From contig CAYLJJ010000051.1 of assembly GCA_964384025.1 (NCBI GenBank), forward strand, positions 1-46,762: 46,762 nt of DNA. Reading direction: 5' to 3'. The notes beneath the pieces are model-generated. The model did not search any database, was not told where the DNA came from, and saw nothing but the letters and a program-made list of their open reading frames with translations. Position numbers and translations under genes: made by a program. Origin of the DNA: CAYLJJ01 sp964384025 (GTDB lineage: Bacteria; Myxococcota_A; Bradymonadia; UBA7976; UBA1532). Of the stretch, positions 42,922 through 46,762 are shown in pieces. Numbering within the stretch: position 1 is the first letter of the stretch; every line of letters begins with the position of its first letter.

Positions 42922-43165
42922 TTAAGGTCCAACCAGTCGAAAGAGGAGCCGCCAACAGGAGGCTTTGCACATTGAGTTGGAGGTCTGAATACGCCCTCCT
43001 GAGATCTTCTCTTGGATGGTGGGTGCGCTGATCAACTCTCTATCCAGGAGAATCGCTAGGCGCTGCTTTAGGTGCTGTTCAGTGAACTTCTCAAGAGGAG
43101 GGCTGAGAAGAAAAGCCTTGGCCCCTGAAAGAGCTTGGAAGAACCAGGGACCTTCTATGGAGCGG
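42922..43165 (-). pseudogene. SecD P1-head-like gene remnant
   Basis: In the otherwise empty gap, the minus strand is open and encodes FFQALSGAKAFLLSPPLEKF followed by TEQHLKQR and LAILLDRELISAPTIQEKI then SGGRIQTSN. This closely resembles the P1 head of SecD (pattern ..fT..n.gkrlAIvLDg.v.SAPvIqe.I.gGr..I..). No start codon lies in frame within the homologous part, and the frame runs back into the DUF72 gene. Shifting frame by one base just after SGGRIQTS continues as LNVQSLLLAAPLSTGWTLRS before a stop at 42905. The fragment thus seems to be the 3' part of a lost gene, or a domain fragment separated from its gene. The SecD likeness is by eye. Confidence 0.5.
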
Positions 43166-43221
43166 AATGAGGTGCAGGAAAAGGGGAACCACTGCGACCT
43201 GATCTTCTGAGGCTTATCTCT

Positions 43222-44139
43222 ATGCGAACGAACTGGCCAAAGGATCGAGATAGACCTGTGCCTCTTCAGGAGACCCCGGATTTCGGTGGTCTATGGCTGG
43301 GCTGCCCTCAGTGGGCCCACCGGCCCTGGACCAAGAGCATCTTCCCCAAGACAAGCAGCCCTCGCGAGGCCTTCACTCACTACGCGCGGGTCTTTAACGC
43401 TGTGGAGGGCAACACCACCTTCTACGCTACGCCGCCCGCAGAGATTGTACACCGCTGGAGCACTCAAATCCCTTCAGGCTTTCGACTTGTCTGCAAGCTT
43501 CCCCGAGAGGTCACCCACGATCGCCTGTTGGGTCCGGGGGCTCTAGAGATCGCTCTGCGCTTCCTAGAGCATATGGCGCCTTTGGGAGAACGCATTGAGG
43601 ATATCCTTATCCAGCTCCCAGCTCACTTCGACGAGCGCCGCTTTGAGCTCCTCTACCGCTTTCTGATGGCGCTGCCTCGCCCCCGCGGTTACACCGTAGA
43701 GCTGAGAGCCTCTTCCCTCTGTCAAGGGCCCTACTTTGATGAGGTCAATACCCTCCTCAGCGCCGCACGGGTGGAGCGCGCTTGGATGGACACCCGAGGC
43801 CTTCGAGCAGCACCCCCACCCCTCAATGAACCCACGCGGATGACTCAGCTGCGCAAGCCCGATCTTCCGGTCTTTCCTCTGGGCTTGGGACCTCGCCCCA
43901 TGGTTCGCTATGTGGCTCATCCTAAGGTGGAGGCCAACCGCCCCTGGCTTGAGAGCTGGGCAGAGGTGTTTGCGGTCTGGCTGGCGGAGGGGCGTCGGCC
44001 CTACTTCTTTGCTCATGCTCCAGGAGAGACCGCTGCGCCGCAAGTAGCCAGTCTCTTCTACGATTGCCTACGAGCACGGGTGCCAAGGCTGCCAGCGCGC
44101 CCAGTATGGCCCAGTGAGGCTCAACTGGGCTTATTCTAA
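43222..44139 (+). CDS. DUF72 family protein
   Basis: The 305-residue protein has a TIM-barrel-like DUF72 fold. Family landmarks are LWLGCPQWAHRPWTKSIFP near the N-terminus, FTHYARVFNAVEGNTTFYATP, FRLVCKLPREVTHD and a C-terminal RPYFFAHAPGE block. The family is widespread and its activity is not established, though nuclease or glycosidase-like roles have been suggested. The ATG at 43222 has only a weak Shine-Dalgarno. It lies at the boundary to the AT-rich two-component pair, with which it is convergent across 81 bases. Confidence 0.88.
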   Translation: MRTNWPKDRDRPVPLQETPDFGGLWLGCPQWAHRPWTKSIFPKTSSPREAFTHYARVFNAVEGNTTFYATPPAEIVHRWSTQIPSGFRLVCKLPREVTHDRLLGPGALEIALRFLEHMAPLGERIEDILIQLPAHFDERRFELLYRFLMALPRPRGYTVELRASSLCQGPYFDEVNTLLSAARVERAWMDTRGLRAAPPPLNEPTRMTQLRKPDLPVFPLGLGPRPMVRYVAHPKVEANRPWLESWAEVFAVWLAEGRRPYFFAHAPGETAAPQVASLFYDCLRARVPRLPARPVWPSEAQLGLF

Positions 44140-44220
44140 GTCCAGACTATTAAGAACTCAACAATTGTTAACTGCTGTATTCTCAGCATTATCGATCATT
44201 CTGATACTGAGTGAACCATT

Positions 44221-46218
44221 TCAACATATTTTTAAAGGAAGAGAAACGAGAAATTCAGCACCACTCTCTTCCAAACGATTTCTCACTTCGATCTTCCCAC
44301 GGTGTTCATCTACAATGATACGATGTGATAAAGACATACCTTGTCCGGTGCCTTTCCCGATCGCTTTGGTCGTGAAAAATGGCTCAAAGATCTTGTTTAT
44401 GACTTTATCAGGTACACCTGTTCCTGTATCAACAAAACGGATGGTGACCATATCCTCATTAACACAAGTACTTATAGAGATGAGTCCTTTCTCTCCAGAA
44501 TCATGATTTCCTATTTTTTCTTCAATCGCATGTGCTGCATTAACAAGGATATTTAGAAAAACTTGGTTAATCGCGCCAGCTACGCAAAATACCCGTGGGA
44601 GGTTTTCATCTAGATCCATTACTAATTCTGCAACATATTTGTACTCATTACGTGCAACAGTAACGGTGTTTTTTAAACACTGGTTGATATCTGTTGCAAC
44701 TTTCTCATCGTATTGCTCTTTATAAGAAAAAGAGCGCATTGCAGTCACGATTTTTGACACACGATGGATCCCTTCAAGGGCATGTTCAAAGGCAGGTGCA
44801 GTTTCTTCCAATATAAAGGCTAAATCGATATCATCAATTGACTCCTGAATAGCATTCATCATTTCTTGGGTAGATTTTTCGCAATTATCGCCGATATTAT
44901 TCGTTAATATATCATACTTAGCCAGAAGTTGCTGAATGTCGGAAAAAGCATCTTGTAAAAAGCGAATATTGTCTCCAATATATTGGATGGGTGTATTTAT
45001 TTCATGTGCAATGCCCGCCGATAATCGACCAATAGACTCCATCTTTTGAGTTTGCAGATCTTCATGTTGTTGTTTCATATCGACAAGAATATCACGTCCG
45101 AGCAGAACACTCCCAAGCAATGATTCTTGATGATCCCGAATAAATGATGCTGTAAAATGAACAATTCCGAGTTTCCCGTCAGGGCATTCATACCTTACCT
45201 TAGGAAAAACAAGAGTATTATCTGAATTAGAAGCTCTGAGCTGAATTTTAGATATATCTTCTCCTAGACCAAGGTCTATAAGCCGATGTCCAAGTGCGTC
45301 TTTGCGTGTTATATTAAAGGTAGTAGTAGCCATGTCATTCCAATCCGTAATTCGCTCTTCTGCATCTAAAATGACCAAAATGCTTGGCATTGTTGATAAA
45401 ATAGCAGTATTCTTTTCGCTCTCTTCATTTATTAATTTTTCTGTTGATTCCCTTCGTTTTATGTCCTTGCGTACTTGGTTGCCTCCCAAAAACAGCATTC
45501 CTGTGCCGATAAGCCAAGCACATAGGCAGACAAATACACTGCGCCAAACAGCATCTTTGAATAACATTCGTGTTTCATCCATTGGAATAGCGATACTGAT
45601 ACCACCGCGAATATCCCCTACAGAGTAACTCTGCTGTTCATGACATTTTAGACACGTTTCTTTTATCTTAAATGGGGCCATATATCGATAATACTCTTGG
45701 CCATTACTTGTCCATAAACCACTATATTCTTTGACCCCTTTTTCAAACAACATAAGTGATTTTTTTTCCCACTCATCAGGCATATTATCTTCTTTATTCA
45801 ATGGATCTAGGCTAGTAATATGTTCGTAATTTGAAAATAATGTTTTTCCGAGTTCTTGAACTTGTCTTGTCATATATGCAGGATTGACCAAGGTTAATTG
45901 TTCACCATTCACTCCATTTATATCTCTTTTGACTAGATCTTTAAGATATGGGTTTGGCTTTGCATGTTTGCTGACAGGCACAAATACTCCGCCATGTTGT
46001 GAGTTCCATATGCGATAAACAACATCTTTTTGAAAACTAATCTTAGCAGTTTGGTGAATAGATCGTTGTCCATCTTCCCAAGAACGATAAATCATCCAGG
46101 CCAACAGTGCCATCCAGATGAGCAGCCATACTGATGAGCTTACGATCAAAAACCTCCGCAATCGCACAAGATTATCTGTGTGGCGCGACATGGCTGATGG
46201 TTTCAGATTAAAATGCAT
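44221..46218 (-). CDS. Heme-type (DUF3365) sensor histidine kinase
   Basis: The 665-residue membrane kinase has a helix at about 24-46 and a periplasmic DUF3365 (Tll0287-like) sensor domain to about 222 carrying one heme c motif CLKCH at 189-193. A second helix (about 225-245) and a PAS domain (about 270-380, VILDAEERITDWNDMATTTF) follow. The phosphoacceptor His405 lies in AGIAHEINTPIQYIGDN. The HATPase has the N box NQVFLNILVNAAHAIEE, G1 DTGTGVPD, FEPFFTTK and G2 GKGTGQGMSL. It probably senses redox state or a small ligand via the heme and phosphorylates the HD-type response regulator encoded 123 bases upstream. The start has AAAAGGAG just before it. The gene is clearly more AT-rich than the genes to its left, which suggests acquisition. 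Confidence 0.9.
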   Translation of the reverse strand: MHFNLKPSAMSRHTDNLVRLRRFLIVSSSVWLLIWMALLAWMIYRSWEDGQRSIHQTAKISFQKDVVYRIWNSQHGGVFVPVSKHAKPNPYLKDLVKRDINGVNGEQLTLVNPAYMTRQVQELGKTLFSNYEHITSLDPLNKEDNMPDEWEKKSLMLFEKGVKEYSGLWTSNGQEYYRYMAPFKIKETCLKCHEQQSYSVGDIRGGISIAIPMDETRMLFKDAVWRSVFVCLCAWLIGTGMLFLGGNQVRKDIKRRESTEKLINEESEKNTAILSTMPSILVILDAEERITDWNDMATTTFNITRKDALGHRLIDLGLGEDISKIQLRASNSDNTLVFPKVRYECPDGKLGIVHFTASFIRDHQESLLGSVLLGRDILVDMKQQHEDLQTQKMESIGRLSAGIAHEINTPIQYIGDNIRFLQDAFSDIQQLLAKYDILTNNIGDNCEKSTQEMMNAIQESIDDIDLAFILEETAPAFEHALEGIHRVSKIVTAMRSFSYKEQYDEKVATDINQCLKNTVTVARNEYKYVAELVMDLDENLPRVFCVAGAINQVFLNILVNAAHAIEEKIGNHDSGEKGLISISTCVNEDMVTIRFVDTGTGVPDKVINKIFEPFFTTKAIGKGTGQGMSLSHRIIVDEHRGKIEVRNRLEESGAEFLVSLPLKIC

Positions 46219-46341
46219 AACGGCTCCTTTTAAGAGTTCAATCCAGTGATTGATATTCTGTTAGAGACTGAGGCATTATCATTTTCTTGAAACGAAGTTT
46301 AGATAGGAGATACTTATATTTTGCATAGTCATGGATTTTTC

Positions 46342-46762
46342 TCACATCGTCGTGGGTTGATGCCCAATCATCACCTGGATGGGTTCGCGAATACCTTCTT
46401 GATCGGCATAATTCTTTAGGTGAAAAAGCATGATTCGAGTGATCCGTTGTCCTTGGGGCACCAGTAAAATACCGTCTTTGGTGAACACGTTATCCATCAG
46501 TAACATACCGCAAAGCAGCTCACTCACCGTGAGCGAGCGTACAAGCTCCTTAGGAGGGGCTACCTTGTTTTCCAAGTTGTTGAGCAATACCTTGGGCAGC
46601 TTGGCATTTGCCTTGAGTACCTGGATTGCTTGTTGCCGTGTTCGTCCCAGCTGTATCTGGTGATCGAACTCAATGGCCACCCTCAACACCAAACAACCCA
46701 GTGTTTGTTGAGAGCGTGTTGTGAACTTTATGACATGGAGATCCAACGTCCAAACATGACCA
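46342..46762 (-). CDS. HD-domain response regulator, C-terminal part (runs off window)
   Basis: This is the 3' end of a minus-strand gene whose frame stays open to the window edge. The visible 140 residues look like the end of an HD/HD-GYP-type output domain: VLRVAIEFDHQIQLGRTRQQAIQVL, then KVLLNNLENKV, then the C-terminal lobe LLMDNVFTKDGILLVPQGQRIT, FHLKNYADQEGI and REPIQVM. This pattern is common in RpfG-like response regulators that hydrolyse cyclic di-GMP. The catalytic HD and GYP residues and any receiver domain would lie outside the window, so activity cannot be judged. It is upstream of the DUF3365 histidine kinase in the same direction and shares its AT-rich composition, so the two form a two-component operon. 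Confidence 0.7.
   Translation of the reverse strand, partial: GHVWTLDLHVIKFTTRSQQTLGCLVLRVAIEFDHQIQLGRTRQQAIQVLKANAKLPKVLLNNLENKVAPPKELVRSLTVSELLCGMLLMDNVFTKDGILLVPQGQRITRIMLFHLKNYADQEGIREPIQVMIGHQPTTM

Overview
The window reads as a gene-dense, GC-rich chromosome segment of a Gram-negative delta-type bacterium, most likely Myxococcota or a Bradymonadales-like lineage. This is inferred from a giant lipoprotein built of PPC-type, DUF4215 (CGDGxxDEGEECDDGN) and lamin-tail modules, from abundant multiheme cytochromes, and from frequent GTG/TTG starts with ATGA/GTGA overlaps. Two flanks, about 1-700 and 44140-46762, are visibly more AT-rich and look foreign or recently acquired.

Layout. 1-1146: an AT-rich stretch with an XRE-type regulator (-) and a non-coding region holding four 22-bp palindromic tandem repeats. 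1147-4535 (-): a degenerate protein kinase translationally coupled to an MMPL/RND exporter. 4666-8139 (+): recC without recB or recD beside it. 8492-15499 (+): the most interesting block, a tightly overlapping six-gene operon. It encodes a His-containing five-helix membrane protein, cytochromes with 23, 13 and 11 CxxCH motifs (47 in total), an outer-membrane beta-barrel candidate, and a membrane-anchored 2x[4Fe-4S]/FAD/NAD(P) oxidoreductase. I read it as a candidate trans-envelope electron conduit. 15544-15615 (-): tRNA-Val(CAC) with its own promoter and terminator. 15717-16601 (+): a decaprenyl-phosphate phosphoribosyltransferase-like UbiA protein. 16792-25086 (-): a 2,764-residue lipoprotein, preceded by an unknown gene and a methyltransferase.

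26868-29741 (+): an aspartate-type aminotransferase and ATP-dependent PEP carboxykinase in one unit, a plausible Asp-oxaloacetate-PEP route. Next come a zinc-ribbon/thioredoxin membrane protein, an M29 aminopeptidase (-), the DUF2868/DUF3482-GTPase pair, a RapA-like SNF2 protein whose ATPase motifs are all degenerate with a small membrane partner, a KptA RNA 2'-phosphotransferase (-), a LysR regulator, a PlsC acyltransferase, a secreted EEP-fold hydrolase, a flavin reductase-like protein, a SecD-like gene remnant (-) that has no intact reading frame, and a DUF72 protein. The window ends with an AT-rich two-component pair (-): a DUF3365 heme-sensor histidine kinase and the 3' part of an HD-type response regulator that runs off the edge.

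All functions are from reading motifs by eye; no database search was possible. Coordinates use the start codon I prefer, with alternatives stated in the entries.
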